Shown piece after piece: positions 29,166-43,725 of a stretch of DNA of 64,000 bases. Positions within the stretch are counted from its first letter, which is position 1; every line of letters begins with the position of its first letter. The notes beneath the pieces are model-generated. The model saw nothing but the letters and a program-made list of their open reading frames with translations, was not told the origin of the DNA and did not search any database. A program made the position numbers and the translations under genes. Source of the stretch: Megaustenia siamemsis (lineage: Eukaryota > Mollusca > Gastropoda > Stylommatophora > Ariophantidae); assembly GCA_032433765.1 (NCBI GenBank), contig JAVIAB010000046.1:61167388-61231387 (forward strand). Direction: 5' to 3'.

Positions 29166-30284
29166 AACATGACAACCACCTACCTGCACTCTCAGACCGT
29201 AACATGACAACCACCTACCTGCACTCTCAGACCGTAACATGACAATCACCTACCCGCACTCTCAGACCGTAACATGACAATCACCTACTCGCACTCTCAG
29301 ACCATAACATGACAATCACCTACCTGCACTCTCAGACCGTAACATGACAATCACCTACCTGCACTCTCAGACCGTAACATGACAACCACCTACCTGCACT
29401 CTCAGACCGTAACATGACAATCACCTACCCGCACTCTCAGACCGTAACATGACAATCACCTACCTGCACTCTCAGACCGTAACATGACAACCACCTACCT
29501 GCACTCTCAGACCGTAACATGACAACCACCTACCCGCACTCTCAGACCGTAACATGACAATCACCTACCTGCACTCTCAGACCGTAACATGACAATCACC
29601 TACCTGCACTCTCAGACCGTAACATGACAATCACCTACCCGCACTCTCAGACCGTAACATGACAATCACCTACCGCACTCTCAGACCGTAACATGACAAT
29701 CCCTACCTGCACTCTCAGACCGTAACATGACAATCACCTACCTGCACTCTCAGACCGTAACATGACAATCACCTACCTGCACTCTCAGACCGTAACATGA
29801 CAATCACCTACCCGCACTCTCAGACCGTAACATGACAATCACCTACCGCACTCTCAGACCGTAACATGACAATCACCTACCGCACTCTCAGACCGTAACA
29901 TGACAATCACCTACCCGCACTCTCAGACCGTAACATGACAATCACCTACCCGCACTCTCAGACCGTAACATGACAATCACCTACCCGCACTCTCAGACCG
30001 TAACATGACAATCACCTACCTGCACTCTCAGACCGTAACATGACAACCACCTACCCGCACTCTCAGACCGTAACATGACAATCACCTACCCGCACTCTCA
30101 GACCATAACATGACAATCACCTACCCGCACTCTCAGACCGTAACATGACAATCACCTACCTGCACTCTCAGACCGTAACATGACAATCACCTACCCGCAC
30201 TCTCAGACCGTAACATGACAACCACCTACCTGCACTCTCAGACCGTAACATGACAATCACCTACCTGCACTCTCAGACCGTAAC

Positions 30285-30635
30285 ATGACAACCACCTACC
30301 TACCCGCACTCTCAGACCGTAACATGACAATCACCTACCTAACCGCACTCTCAGACCGTAACATGACAACCACCTACCTACCCGCACTCTCAGACCGTAA
30401 CATGACAATCACCTACCTACCCGCACTCTCAGACCGTAACATGACAATCACCTACCTACCCGCACTCTCAGACCGTAACATGACAATCACCTACCTACCC
30501 GCACTCTCAGACCGTAACATGACAATCACCTACCTACCCGCACTCTCAGACCGTAACATGACAATCACCTACCTACCCGCACTCTCAGACCGTAACATGA
30601 CAACCACCTACCTGCACTCTCAGACCGTAACATGA
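30285..30635 (+). repeat. B-type cluster: eight 39-mers, 116-codon open frame
   Basis: Eight consecutive 39-mers are in frame and followed by the 12-residue tail; this ties with 48749-49099 as the longest open frame in the window. The second unit has CCTAACCGC (30338), giving T in place of P in the would-be peptide. The predicted product is a pure 13-residue repeat, Thr-rich, with no hydrophobic membrane stretch or known motif. Its openness follows from 39 being a multiple of three and needs no selection to explain. Confidence 0.85.
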
Positions 30636-30949
30636 CAACCACCTACCTGCACTCTCAGACCGTAACATGACAATCACCTACCCGCACTCTCAGACCGTAA
30701 CATGACAATCACCTACTCGCACTCTCAGACCGTAACATGACAACCACCTACCCGCACTCTCAGACCGTAACATGACAATCACCTACTCGCACTCTCAGAC
30801 CGTAACATGACAATCACCTACCTGCACTCTCAGACCGTAACATGACAATCACCTACCTGCACTCTCAGACCGTAACATGACAACCACCTACCTGCACTCT
30901 CAGACCGTAACATGACAACCACCTACCCGCACTCTCAGACCGTAACATG

Positions 30950-31170
30950 ACAATCACCACCTGCACTCTCAGACCGTAACATGACAATCACCTACCCGCA
31001 CTCTCAGACCGTAACATGACAATCACCTATCCGCACTCTCAGACCGTAACATGACAATCACCTACCGCACTCTCAGACCGTAACATGACAATCCCCTACC
31101 TGCACTCTCAGACCGTAACATGACAATCACCACCTGCACTCTCAGACCGTAACATGACAATCACCAGTCC
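30950..31170 (+). repeat. C patch
   Basis: The order is AATCACCACCTGC, TATCCGCAC, AATCCCCTACC, AATCACCACCTGC and AATCACCAGTCCGC, following the B cluster by about 0.8 kb. The same order after B clusters is seen near 10860-11050, 14160-14390 and 49420-49640. Confidence 0.75.
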
Positions 31171-33240
31171 GCACTCTCAGACCGTAACATGACAATCACC
31201 TACCTGCACTCTCAGACCGTAACATGACAATCACCTACCCGCACTCTCAGACCGTAACATGACAATCACCTACCGCACTCTCAGACCGTAACATGACAAT
31301 CACCTACCGCACTCTCAGACCGTAACATGACAATCACCTACCTGCACTCTCAGACCGTAACATGACAATCACCTACCCGCACTCTCAGACCGTAACATGA
31401 CAATCACCTACCTGCACTCTCAGACCGTAACATGACAATCACCTACCTGCACTCTCAGACCGTAACATGACAATCACCTACCTGCACTCTCAGACCGTAA
31501 CATGACAATCACCTACCTGCACTCTCAGACCGTAACATGACAATCACCTACCCGCACTCTCAGACCGTAACATGACAATCACCTACCTGCACTCTCAGAC
31601 CGTAACATGACAATCACCTACCTGCACTCTCAGACCGTAACATGACAATCACCTACCTGCACTCTCAGACCGTAACATGACAATCACCTACCTGCACTCT
31701 CAGACCGTAACATGACAATCACCTACTCGCACTCTCAGACCGTAACATGACAATCACCTACCTGCACTCTCAGACAGTAACATGACAATCACCTACTCGC
31801 ACTCTCAGACCGTAACATGACAATCACCTACCCGCACTCTCAGACCGTAACATGACAATCACCTACCCGCACTCTCAGACCGTAACATGACAATCACCTA
31901 CTCGCACTCTCAGACCGTAACATGACAACCACCTACCGCACTCTCAGACCGTAACATGACAATCACCTACCCGCACTCTCAGACCGTAACATGACAAACA
32001 CCTACCTGCACTCTCAAACCGTAACATGACAATCACCTACCTGCACTCTCAGACCGTAACATGACAATCACCTACCTGCACTCTCAGACCGTAACATGAC
32101 AACCACCTACCTGCACTCTCAGACCGTAACATGACAATCACCTACCTGCACTCTCAGACCGTAACATGACAATCACCTACCTGCACTCTCAGACCGTAAC
32201 ATGACAATCACCTACCTGCACTCTCAGACCGTAACATGACAATCACCTACCTGCACTCTCAGACCGTAACATGACAACCACCTACCTGCACTCTCAGACC
32301 GTAACATGACAATCACCTACCTGCACTCTCAGACCGTAACATGACAATCACCTACCTGCACTCTCAGACCGTAACATGACAATCACCTACCTGCACTCTC
32401 AGACCGTAACATGACAATCACCTACCTGCACTCTCAGACCGTAACATGACAATCACCTACCTGCACTCTCAGACCGTAACATGACAATCACCTACCTGCA
32501 CTCTCAGACCGTAACATGACAATCACCTACCTCACTCTCAGACCGTAACATGACAATCACCTACCTGCACTCTCAGACCGTAACATGACAACCACCTACC
32601 TGCACTCTCAGACCACGTAACATGACAATCACCTACCTGCACTCTCAGACCGTAACATGACAACCACCTACCTGCACTCTCAGACCGTAACATGACAATC
32701 ACCTACCTGCACTCTCAGACCGTAACATGACAATCACCTACCCGCACTCTCAGACCGTAACATGACAATCACCTACCCGCACTCTCAGACCGTAACATGA
32801 CAACCACCTACCCGCACTCTCAGACCGTAACATGACAATCACCTACCTGCACTCTCAGACCGTAACATGACAATCACCTACCTGCACTCTCAGACCGTAA
32901 CATGACAATCACCTACCCGCACTCTCAGACCGTAACATGACAATCACCTACCCGCACTCTCAGACCGTAACATGACAATCACCTACCCGCACTCTCAGAC
33001 CGTAACATGACAATCACCTACCTGCACTCTCAGACCGTAACATGACAACCACCTACCTGCACTCTCAGACCGTAACATGACAATCACCTACCCGCACTCT
33101 CAGACCGTAACATGACAACCACCTACCGCACTCTCAGACCGTAACATGACAATCACCTACCTGCACTCTCAGACCGTAACATGACAATCACCTACCCGCA
33201 CTCTCAGACCGTAACATGACAACACCTACCCGCACTCTCA

Positions 33241-34050
33241 GACCGTAACATGACAATCACCTACCTGCACTCTCAGACCGTAACATGACAACCACCTACC
33301 CGCACTCTCAGACCGTAACATGACAATCACCTACCCGCACTCTCAGACCATAACATGACAACCACCTACCCGCACTCTCAGACCGTAACATGACAATCAC
33401 CTACCTGCACTCTCAGACCGTAACATGACAACCACCTACCTGCACTCTCAGACCGTAACATGACAATCACCTACCTGCACTCTCAGACCGTAACATGACA
33501 ACCACCTACCTACCCGCACTCTCAGACCGTAACATGACAATCACCTACCTGCACTCTCAGACCGTAACATGACAACCACCTACCTACCCGCACTCTCAGA
33601 CCGTAACATGACAATCACCTACCTGCACTCTCAGACCGTAACATGACAACCACCTACCTACCCGCACTCTCAGACCGTAACATGACAATCACCTACCTAC
33701 CTGCACTCTCAGACCGTAACATGACAATCACATACCTACCCGCACTCTCAGACCGTAACATGACAATCACCTACCTACCCGCACTCTCAGACCGTAACAT
33801 GACAATCACCTACCTACACGCACTCTCAGACCGTAACATGACAATCACCTACCTGCACTCTCAGACCGTAACATGACAACCACCTACCTGCACTCTCAGA
33901 CCGTAACATGACAATCACCTACCCGCACTCTCAGACCGTAACATGACAATCACCTACTCGCACTCTCAGACCATAACATGACAATCACCTACCTGCACTC
34001 TCAGACCGTAACATGACAATCACCTACCTGCACTCTCAGACCGTAACATG
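33241..34050 (+). repeat. A-type HOR segment, right copy of 8521-9330
   Basis: It matches 8521-9330 at an offset of 24,720 bp with few differences, for example CCCGCAC versus CCCTCAC in the first 39-mer and AATCACATACC (33726) versus AATAACATACC (9006). The frame 33643-33876 is open for 77 codons (five 39-mers plus tail). A C patch follows at about 34330. Confidence 0.85.
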
Positions 34051-35974
34051 ACAATCACCTACCCGCACTCTCAGACCGTAACATGACAATCACCTACCTG
34101 CACTCTCAGACCGTAACATGACAACCACCTACCTGCACTCTCAGACCGTAACATGACAACCACCTACCCGCACTCTCAGACCGTAACATGACAATCACCA
34201 CCTGCACTCTCAGACCGTAACATGACAATCACCTACCTGCACTCTCAGACCATAACATGACAATCACCTACCGCACTCTCAGACCGTAACATGACAATCA
34301 CCTATCCGCACTCTCAGACCGTAACATGACAATCCCCACCTGCACTCTCAGACCGTAACATGACAATCACCTGCACCTGCACTCTCAGACCGTAACATGA
34401 CAATCACCTACCTGCACTCTCAGACCGTAACATGACAATCACCTACCTGCACTCTCAGACCGTAACATGACAATCACCTACCCGCACTCTCAGACCGTAA
34501 CATGACAATCACCTACCCGCACTCTCAGACCGTAACATGACAATCCCTACCCGCACTCTCAGACCGTAACATGACAATCACCTACCCGCACTCTCAGACC
34601 GTAACATGACAATCACCTACCCGCACTCTCAGACCGTAACATGACAATCACCTACCGCACTCTCAGACCGTAACATGACAATCACCTACCCGCACTCTCA
34701 GACCGTAACATGACAATCACCTACCTGCACTCTCAGACCGTAACATGACAATCACCTACCTGCACTCTCAGACCGTAACATGACAATCACCTACCGCACT
34801 CTCAGACCGTAACATGACAATCACCTACCTGCACTCTCAGACCGTAACATGACAATCACCTACCCGCACTCTCAGACCGTAACATGACAATCACCTACCT
34901 GCACTCTCAGACCGTAACATGACAATCACCTACCTGCACTCTCAGACCGTAACATGACAATCACCTACCTGCACTCTCAGACCGTAACATGACAATCACC
35001 TACCCGCACTCTCAGACCGTAACATGACAATCACCTACCTGCACTCTCAGACCGTAACATGACAACCACCTACCTGCACTCTCAGACCGTAACATGACAA
35101 TCACCTACCTGCACTCTCAGACCGTAACATGACAATCACCTACCTGCACTCTCAGACCGTAACATGACAACCACCTACCTGCACTCTCAGACCGTAACAT
35201 GACAATCACCTACCCGCACTCTCAGACCGTAACATGACAACCACCTACCCGCACTCTCAGACCGTAACATGACAACCACCTACCGCACTCTCAGACCGTA
35301 ACATGACAATCACCTACCTGCACTCTCAGACCGTAACATGACAATCACCTACCTGCACTCTCAGACCGTAACATGACAATCACCTACCGCACTCTCAGAC
35401 CGTAACATGACAATCACCTACCCGCACTCTCAGACCGTAACATGACAATCACCTACCCGCACTCTCAGACCGTAACATGACAATCACCTACCTGCACTCT
35501 CAGACCGTAACATGACAACCACCTACCCGCACTCTCAGACCGTAACATGACAATCACCTACCCGCACTCTCAGACCGTAACATGACAACCACCTACCCGC
35601 ACTCTCAGACCGTAACATGACAATCACCTACCTGCACTCTCAGACCGTAACATGACAACCACCTACCCGCACTCTCAGACCGTAACATGACAACCACCTA
35701 CCCGCACTCTCAGACCGTAACATGACAATCACCTACCTGCACTCTCAGACCGTAACATGACAACCACCTACCCGCACTCTCAGACCGTAACATGACAATC
35801 ACCTACCCGCACTCTCAGACCGTAACATGACAATCACCTACCCGCACTCTCAGACCGTAACATGACAATCACCTACCTGCACTCTCAGACCGTAACATGA
35901 CAACCACCTACCTGCACTCTCAGACCGTAACATGACAATCACCTACCTGCACTCTCAGACCGTAACATGACAAC

Positions 35975-36290
35975 CACCTACCTACCCGCACTCTCAGACC
36001 GTAACATGACAATCACCTACCTGCACTCTCAGACCGTAACATGACAATCACCTACCCGCACTCTCAGACCGTAACATGACAATCACCTACCTGCACTCTC
36101 AGACCGTAACATGACAACCCACCTACCCGCACTCTCAGACCGTAACATGACAATCACCTACCTGCACTCTCAGACCGTAACATGACAATAACATACCTAC
36201 CCGCACTCTCAGACCGTAACATGACAATCACCTACCTACCCGCACTCTCAGACCGTAACATGACAATCACCTACCTACCGCACTCTCAGA
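35975..36290 (+). repeat. A-type cluster, reduced
   Basis: Only a few 39-mers remain around AATAACATACC (36187), and the unit before it is an ordinary 35-mer instead of the CTACTACC or CTACCTACC form. The last long unit lacks one C (CTACCTACCGC). This looks like a version in which long units were replaced by short ones. Confidence 0.78.
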
Positions 36291-36654
36291 CCGTAACATG
36301 ACAATCACCTACCTGCACTCTCAGACCGTAACATGACAACCACCTACCTGCACTCTCAGACCGTAACATGACAATCACCTACCCGCACTCTCAGACCGTA
36401 ACATGACAATCACCTACTCGCACTCTCAGACCGTAACATGACAATCACCTACCTGCACTCTCAGACCGTAACATGACAATCACCTACCTGCACTCTCAGA
36501 CCGTAACATGACAACCACCTACCCGCACTCTCAGACCGTAACATGACAATCACCTACCTGCACTCTCAGACCGTAACATGACAATCACCTACCTGCACTC
36601 TCAGACCGTAACATGACAAACCACCTACCCGCACTCTCAGACCGTAACATGACA

Positions 36655-36750
36655 ATCACCTACCTCCGCACTCTCAGACCGTAACATGACAATCACCTAC
36701 CTGCACTCTCAGACCGTAACATGACAATCACCTACCTACCCGCACTCTCA
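36655..36750 (+). repeat. Isolated long units
   Basis: A CACCTACCTCCGC unit and one 39-mer CACCTACCTACCCG, separated by a 35-mer, sit in plain array. They lie where a C patch would be expected after the A word at 36187, but the TATCCG/AATCCC signature is absent. Confidence 0.65.
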
Positions 36751-38220
36751 GACCGTAACATGACAATCACCTACCTGCACTCTCAGACCGTAACATGACA
36801 ATCACCTACCTGCACTCTCAGACCGTAACATGACAATCACCTACCTGCACTCTCAGACCGTAACATGACAATCACCTACCTGCACTCTCAGACCGTAACA
36901 TGACAACCACCTACCTGCACTCTCAGACCGTAACATGACAATCACCTACCCGCACTCTCAGACCGTAACATGACAATCACCTACCCGCACTCTCAGACCG
37001 TAACATGACAATCCCTACCCGCACTCTCAGACCGTAACATGACAATCACCTACCCGCACTCTCAGACCGTAACATGACAATCACCTACCGCACTCTCAGA
37101 CCGTAACATGACAATCACCTACCGCACTCTCAGACCGTAACATGACAATCACCTACCGCACTCTCAGACCGTAACATGACAATCACCTACCTGCACTCTC
37201 AGACCGTAACATGACAATCACCTACCTGCACTCTCAGACCGTAACATGACAATCACCTACCCGCACTCTCAGACCGTAACATGACAATCACCTACCTGCA
37301 CTCTCAGACCGTAACATGACAATCACCTACCCGCACTCTCAGACCGTAACATGACAATCACCTACCTGCACTCTCAGACCGTAACATGACAATCACCTAC
37401 CTGCACTCTCAGACCGTAACATGACAATCACCTACCTGCACTCTCAGACCGTAACATGACAATCACCTACCCGCACTCTCAGACCGTAACATGACAATCA
37501 CCTACCTGCACTCTCAGACCGTAACATGACAATCACCTACCTGCACTCTCAGACCGTAACATGACAATCACCTACCTGCACTCTCAGACCGTAACATGAC
37601 AACCACCTACCTGCACTCTCAGACCGTAACATGACAATCACCTACCTGCACTCTCAGACCGTAACATGACAACCACCTACCTGCACTCTCAGACCGTAAC
37701 ATGACAATCACCTACCTGCACTCTCAGACCGTAACATGACAATCACCTACCTGCACTCTCAGACCGTAACATGACAATCACCTACCTGCACTCTCAGACC
37801 GTAACATGACAACCACCTACCTGCACTCTCAGACCGTAACATGACAACCACCTACCTGCACTCTCAGACCGTAACATGACAACCACCTACCTGCACTCTC
37901 AGACCGTAACATGACAATCACCTACCCGCACTCTCAGACCGTAACATGACAACCACCTACCTGCACTCTCAGACCGTAACATGACAATCACCTACCTGCA
38001 CTCTCAGACCGTAACATGACAATCACCTACCTGCACTCTCAGACCGTAACATGACAATCACCTACCTGCACTCTCAGACCGTAACATGACAACCACCTAC
38101 CTGCACTCTCAGACCGTAACATGACAATCACCTACCTGCACTCTCAGACCGTAACATGACAACCACCTACCTGCACTCTCAAACCGTAACATGACAACCA
38201 CCTACCTGCACTCTCAGACC

Positions 38221-38231
38221 GTACGTAACAT
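38221..38231 (+). repeat. D junction
   Basis: GTACGTAACATG follows a unit with CTCAAACC two monomers upstream, and CAGACCATAAC follows it. The same surroundings recur at 41934 and 45810, showing these are copies of one junction. Confidence 0.85.
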
Positions 38232-39669
38232 GACAATCACCTACCCGCACTCTCAGACCATAACATGACAACCACCTACCCGCACTCTCAGACCGTAACA
38301 TGACAATCACCTACCCGCACTCTCAGACCGTAACATGACAACCACCTACCTGCACTCTCAGACCGTAACATGACAATCACCTACCTGCACTCTCAGACCG
38401 TAACATGACAACCACCTACCTGCACTCTCAGACCGTAACATGACAATCACCTACCTGCACTCTCAGACCGTAACATGACAATCACCTACCTGCACTCTCA
38501 GACCGTAACATGACAATCACCTACCTGCACTCTCAGACCGTAACATGACAATCACCTACCTGCACTCTCAGACCGTAACATGACAATCACCTACCTGCAC
38601 TCTCAGACCGTAACATGACAACCACCTACCTGCACTCTCAGACCGTAACATGACAATCACCTACCTGCACTCTCAGACCGTAACATGACAACCACCTACC
38701 TGCACTCTCAGACCGTAACATGACAATCACCTACCTGCACTCTCAGACCGTAACATGACAATCACCTACCTGCACTCTCAGACCGTAACATGACAATCAC
38801 CTACCTGCACTCTCAGACCGTAACATGACAACCACCTACCCGCACTCTCAGACCGTAACATGACAATCACCTACCTGCACTCTCAGACCGTAACATGACA
38901 ACCACCTACCTGCACTCTCAGACCCGTAACATGACAATCACCTACCTGCACTCTCAGACCGTAACATGACAACCACCTACCTGCACTCTCAGACCGTAAC
39001 ATGACAACCACCTACCTGCACTCTCAGACCGTAACATGACAATCACCTACCCGCACTCTCAGACCGTAACATGACAACCACCTACCCGCACTCTCAGACC
39101 GTAACATGACAATCACCTACCCGCACTCTCAGACCGTAACATGACAATCACCTACCTGCACTCTCAGACCGTAACATGACAATCACCTACCTGCACTCTC
39201 AGACCGTAACATGACAACCACCTACCCGCACTCTCAGACCGTAACATGACAATCACCTACCTGCACTCTCAGACCGTAACATGACAATCACCTACCTGCA
39301 CTCTCAGACCGTAACATGACAATCACCTACCCGCACTCTCAGACCGTAACATGACAATCACCTACCCGCACTCTCAGACCGTAACATGACAATCACCTAC
39401 CCGCACTCTCAGACCGTAACATGACAATCACCTACCTGCACTCTCAGACCGTAACATGACAACCACCTACCCGCACTCTCAGACCGTAACATGACAATCA
39501 CCTACCCGCACTCTCAGACCGTAACATGACAACCACCTACCCGCACTCTCAGACCGTAACATGACAATCACCTACCTGCACTCTCAGACCGTAACATGAC
39601 AACCACCTACCTGCACTCTCAGACCGTAACATGACAATCACCTACCTGCACTCTCAGACCGTAACATGA

Positions 39670-40005
39670 CAACCACCTACCTACCCGCACTCTCAGACCG
39701 TAACATGACAATCACCTACCTGCACTCTCAGACCGTAACATGACAACCACCTACCTACCCGCACTCTCAGACCGTAACATGACAATCACCTACCTGCACT
39801 CTCAGACCGTAACATGACAACCACCTACCTACCCGCACTCTCAGACCGTAACATGACAATCACCTACTACCTGCACTCTCAGACCGTAACATGACAATAA
39901 CATACCTACCCGCACTCTCAGACCGTAACATGACAATCACCTACCTACCCGCACTCTCAGACCGTAACATGACAATCACCTACCTACACGCACTCTCAGA
40001 CCGTA
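39670..40005 (+). repeat. A-type 39-mer cluster
   Basis: Alternating 39- and 35-mers lead into the CACCTACTACCTG 38-mer (about 39861), AATAACATACC (39896), one plain 39-mer and a CTACACGCAC unit. A C patch (TATCCG twice, then AATCCTACC at 40537) follows. Confidence 0.85.
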
Positions 40006-43000
40006 ACATGACAACCACCTACCTGCACTCTCAGACCGTAACATGACAACCACCTACCTGCACTCTCAGACCGTAACATGACAATCACCTACCCGCACTC
40101 TCAGACCGTAACATGACAATCACCTACTCGCACTCTCAGACCGTAACATGACAATCACCTACCTGCACTCTCAGACCGTAACATGACAATCACCTACCTG
40201 CACTCTCAGACCGTAACATGACAACCACCTACCTGCACTCTCAGACCGTAACATGACAATCACCTACCCGCACTCTCAGACCGTAACATGACAATCACCT
40301 ACCTGCACTCTCAGACCGTAACATGACAACCACCTACCTGCACTCTCAGACCGTAACATGACAACCACCTACCCGCACTCTCAGACCGTAACATGACAAT
40401 CACCACCTGCACTCTCAGACCGTAACATGACAATCACCTACCTGCACTCTCAGACCGTAACATGACAATCACCTATCCGCACTCTCAGACCGTAACATGA
40501 CAATCACCTATCCGCACTCTCAGACCGTAACATGACAATCCTACCTGCACTCTCAGACCGTAACATGACAATCACCACCTGCACTCTCAGACCGTAACAT
40601 GACAATCACCTACCTGCACTCTCAGACCGTAACATGACAACCACCTACCTGCACTCTCAGACCGTAACATGACAATCACCTACCCGCACTCTCAGACCGT
40701 AACATGACAATCACCTACCCGCACTCTCAGACCGTAACATGACAATCCCCTACCCGCACTCTCAGACCGTAACATGACAATCACCTACCCGCACTCTCAG
40801 ACCGTAACATGACAATCACCTACCCGCACTCTCAGACCGTAACATGACAATCACCTACCCGCACTCTCAGACCGTAACATGACAATCACCTACCTGCACT
40901 CTCAGACCGTAACATGACAACCACCTACCCGCACTCTCAGACCGTAACATGACAATCACCTACCCGCACTCTCAGACCGTAACATGACAACCACCTACCT
41001 GCACTCTCAGACCGTAACATGACAATCACCTACCTGCACTCTCAGACCGTAACATGACAATCACCTACCCGCACTCTCAGACCGTAACATGACAACCACC
41101 TACCTGCACTCTCAGACCGTAACATGACAATCACCTACCTGCACTCTCAGACCGTAACATGACAACCACCTACCTACCCGCACTCTCAGACCGTAACATG
41201 ACAATCACCTACCTAACCGCACTCTCAGACCGTAACATGACAACCACCTACCTACCCGCACTCTCAGACCGTAACATGACAACCACCTACCTGCACTCTC
41301 AGACCGTAACATGACAATCACCTACCTGCACTCTCAGACCGTAACATGACAACCACCTACCTGCACTCTCAGACCGTAACATGACAACCACCTACCTGCA
41401 CTCTCAGACCGTAACATGACAATCACCTACCTGCACTCTCAGACCGTAACATGACAACCACCTACCTGCACTCTCAGACCGTAACATGACAATCACCTAC
41501 CTGCACTCTCAGACCGTAACATGACAACCACCTACCTGCACTCTCAGACCGTAACATGACAATCACCTACCTGCACTCTCAGACCGTAACATGACAACCA
41601 CCTACCTGCACTCTCAGACCGTAACATGACAATCACCTACCCGCACTCTCAGACTAACATGACAACCACCTACCTGCACTCTCAGACCGTAACATGACAA
41701 TCACCTACCTGCACTCTCAGACCGTAACATGACAATCACCTACCTGCACTCTCAGACCGTAACATGACAATCACCTACCTGCACTCTCAGACCGTAACAT
41801 GACAACCACCTACCTGCACTCTCAGACCGTAACATGACAATCACCTACCTGCACTCTCAGACCGTAACATGACAACCACCTACCTGCACTCTCAGACCGT
41901 AACATGACAACCACCTACCTGCACTCTCAGACCGTACGTAACATGACAATCACCTACCCGCACTCTCAGACCATAACATGACAACCACCTACCCGCACTC
42001 TCAGACCGTAACATGACAATCACCTACCCGCACTCTCAGACCATAACATGACAACCACCTACCTGCACTCTCAGACCGTAACATGACAATCACCTACCTG
42101 CACTCTCAGACCGTAACATGACAACCACCTACCTGCACTCTCAAACCGTAACATGACAATCACCTACCTGCACTCTCAGACCGTAACATGACAATCACCT
42201 ACCTGCACTCTCAGACCGTAACATGACAATCACCTACCTGCACTCTCAGACCGTAACATGACAATCACCTACCTGCACTCTCAGACCGTAACATGACAAT
42301 CACCTACCTGCACTCTCAGACCGTAACATGACAACCACCTACCTGCACTCTCAGACCGTAACATGACAATCACCTACCTGCACTCTCAAACCGTAACATG
42401 ACAACCACCTACCTGCACTCTCAGACCGTAACATGACAATCACCTACCTGCACTCTCAAACCGTAACATGACAATCACCTACCTGCACTCTCAGACCGTA
42501 ACATGACAATCACCTACCTGCACTCTCAGACCGTAACATGACAACCACCTACCCTCACTCTCAGACCGTAACATGACAATCACCTACCTGCACTCTCAGA
42601 CCGTAACATGACAACCACCTACCTGCACTCTCAGACCCGTAACATGACAATCACCTACCTGCACTCTCAGACCGTAACATGACAACCACCTACCTGCACT
42701 CTCAGACCGTAACATGACAACCACCTACCTGCACTCTCAGACCCGTAACATGACAATCACCTACCCGCACTCTCAGACCGTAACATGACAACCACCTACC
42801 CGCACTCTCAGACCGTAACATGACAATCACCTACCCGCACTCTCAGACCGTAACATGACAACCACCTACCTGCACTCTCAGACCGTAACATGACAATCAC
42901 CTACCTGCACTCTCAGACCGTAACATGACAACCACCTACCCGCACTCTCAGACCGTAACATGACAATCACCTACCTGCACTCTCAGACCGTAACATGACA

Positions 43001-43608
43001 ATCACCTACCTGCACTCTCAGACCATAACATGACAATCACCTACCCGCACTCTCAGACCGTAACATGACAATCACCTACCCGCACTCTCAGACCGTAACA
43101 TGACAATCACCTACCCGCACTCTCAGACCGTAACATGACAATCACCTACCTGCACTCTCAGACCGTAACATGACAACCACCTACCCGCACTCTCAGACCG
43201 TAACATGACAATCACCTACCCGCACTCTCAGACCATAACATGACAACCACCTACCCGCACTCTCAGACCGTAACATGACAATCACCTACCTGCACTCTCA
43301 GACCGTAACATGACAACCACCTACCTACACTCTCAGACCGTAACATGACAATCACCTACCTGCACTCTCAGACCGTAACATGACAACCACCTACCTACCG
43401 CACTCTCAGACCGTAACATGACAATCACCTACCTGCACTCTCAGACCGTAACATGACAACCACCTACCTACCCGCACTCTCAGACCGTAACATGACAATC
43501 ACCTACCTGCACTCTCAGACCGTAACATGACAACCACCTACCTACCCGCACTCTCAGACCGTAACATGACAATCACCTACTACCTGCACTCTCAGACCGT
43601 AACATGAC
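39896..43608 (+). repeat. HOR unit of 3,713 bp
   Basis: A-to-A interval holding the C patch (40470-40590), a short B cluster (41170-41275) with CCTAACCGC at 41212, and the D junction at 41934. Compared with the next unit it has fewer 39-mers in the B cluster. Confidence 0.78.
41170..41275 (+). repeat. B cluster, short form
   Basis: Only three 39-mers remain, including the CCTAACCGC unit, before 35-mers resume. The B clusters at 30285 and 48749 have eight, so several long units appear to have been lost here. Confidence 0.82.
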
Positions 43609-43725
43609 AATAACATACCTACCCGCACTCTCAGACCGTAACATGACAATCACCTACCTACCCGCACTCTCAGACCGTAACATGACAATCACCTACCTAC
43701 ACGCACTCTCAGACCGTAACATGAC
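43390..43725 (+). repeat. A-type 39-mer cluster
   Basis: Same order as at 39670: alternating 39/35-mers, CACCTACTACCTG, AATAACATACC (43609), a 39-mer and CTACACGCAC. One early unit lacks a C (CTACCTACCGC, about 43391). Confidence 0.85.

Larger units (their letters stand above)
36187..39895 (+). repeat. HOR unit of 3,709 bp
   Basis: Defined from one AATAACATACC word to the next. It contains a few long units near 36661-36745 and one D junction at 38221. The next D junction, at 41934, lies 3,713 bp on, which agrees with the A-to-A distance and supports a true period of about 106 monomers. Confidence 0.75.

Noticed and set aside
30285..30635. Open frame of 116 codons with 13-residue repeats as a repeat-protein gene
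   Set aside because: It equals a run of 39-bp satellite units. The frame begins and ends exactly where unit length changes, the same pattern recurs at ten other places, and there is no promoter, intron signal or unique sequence.
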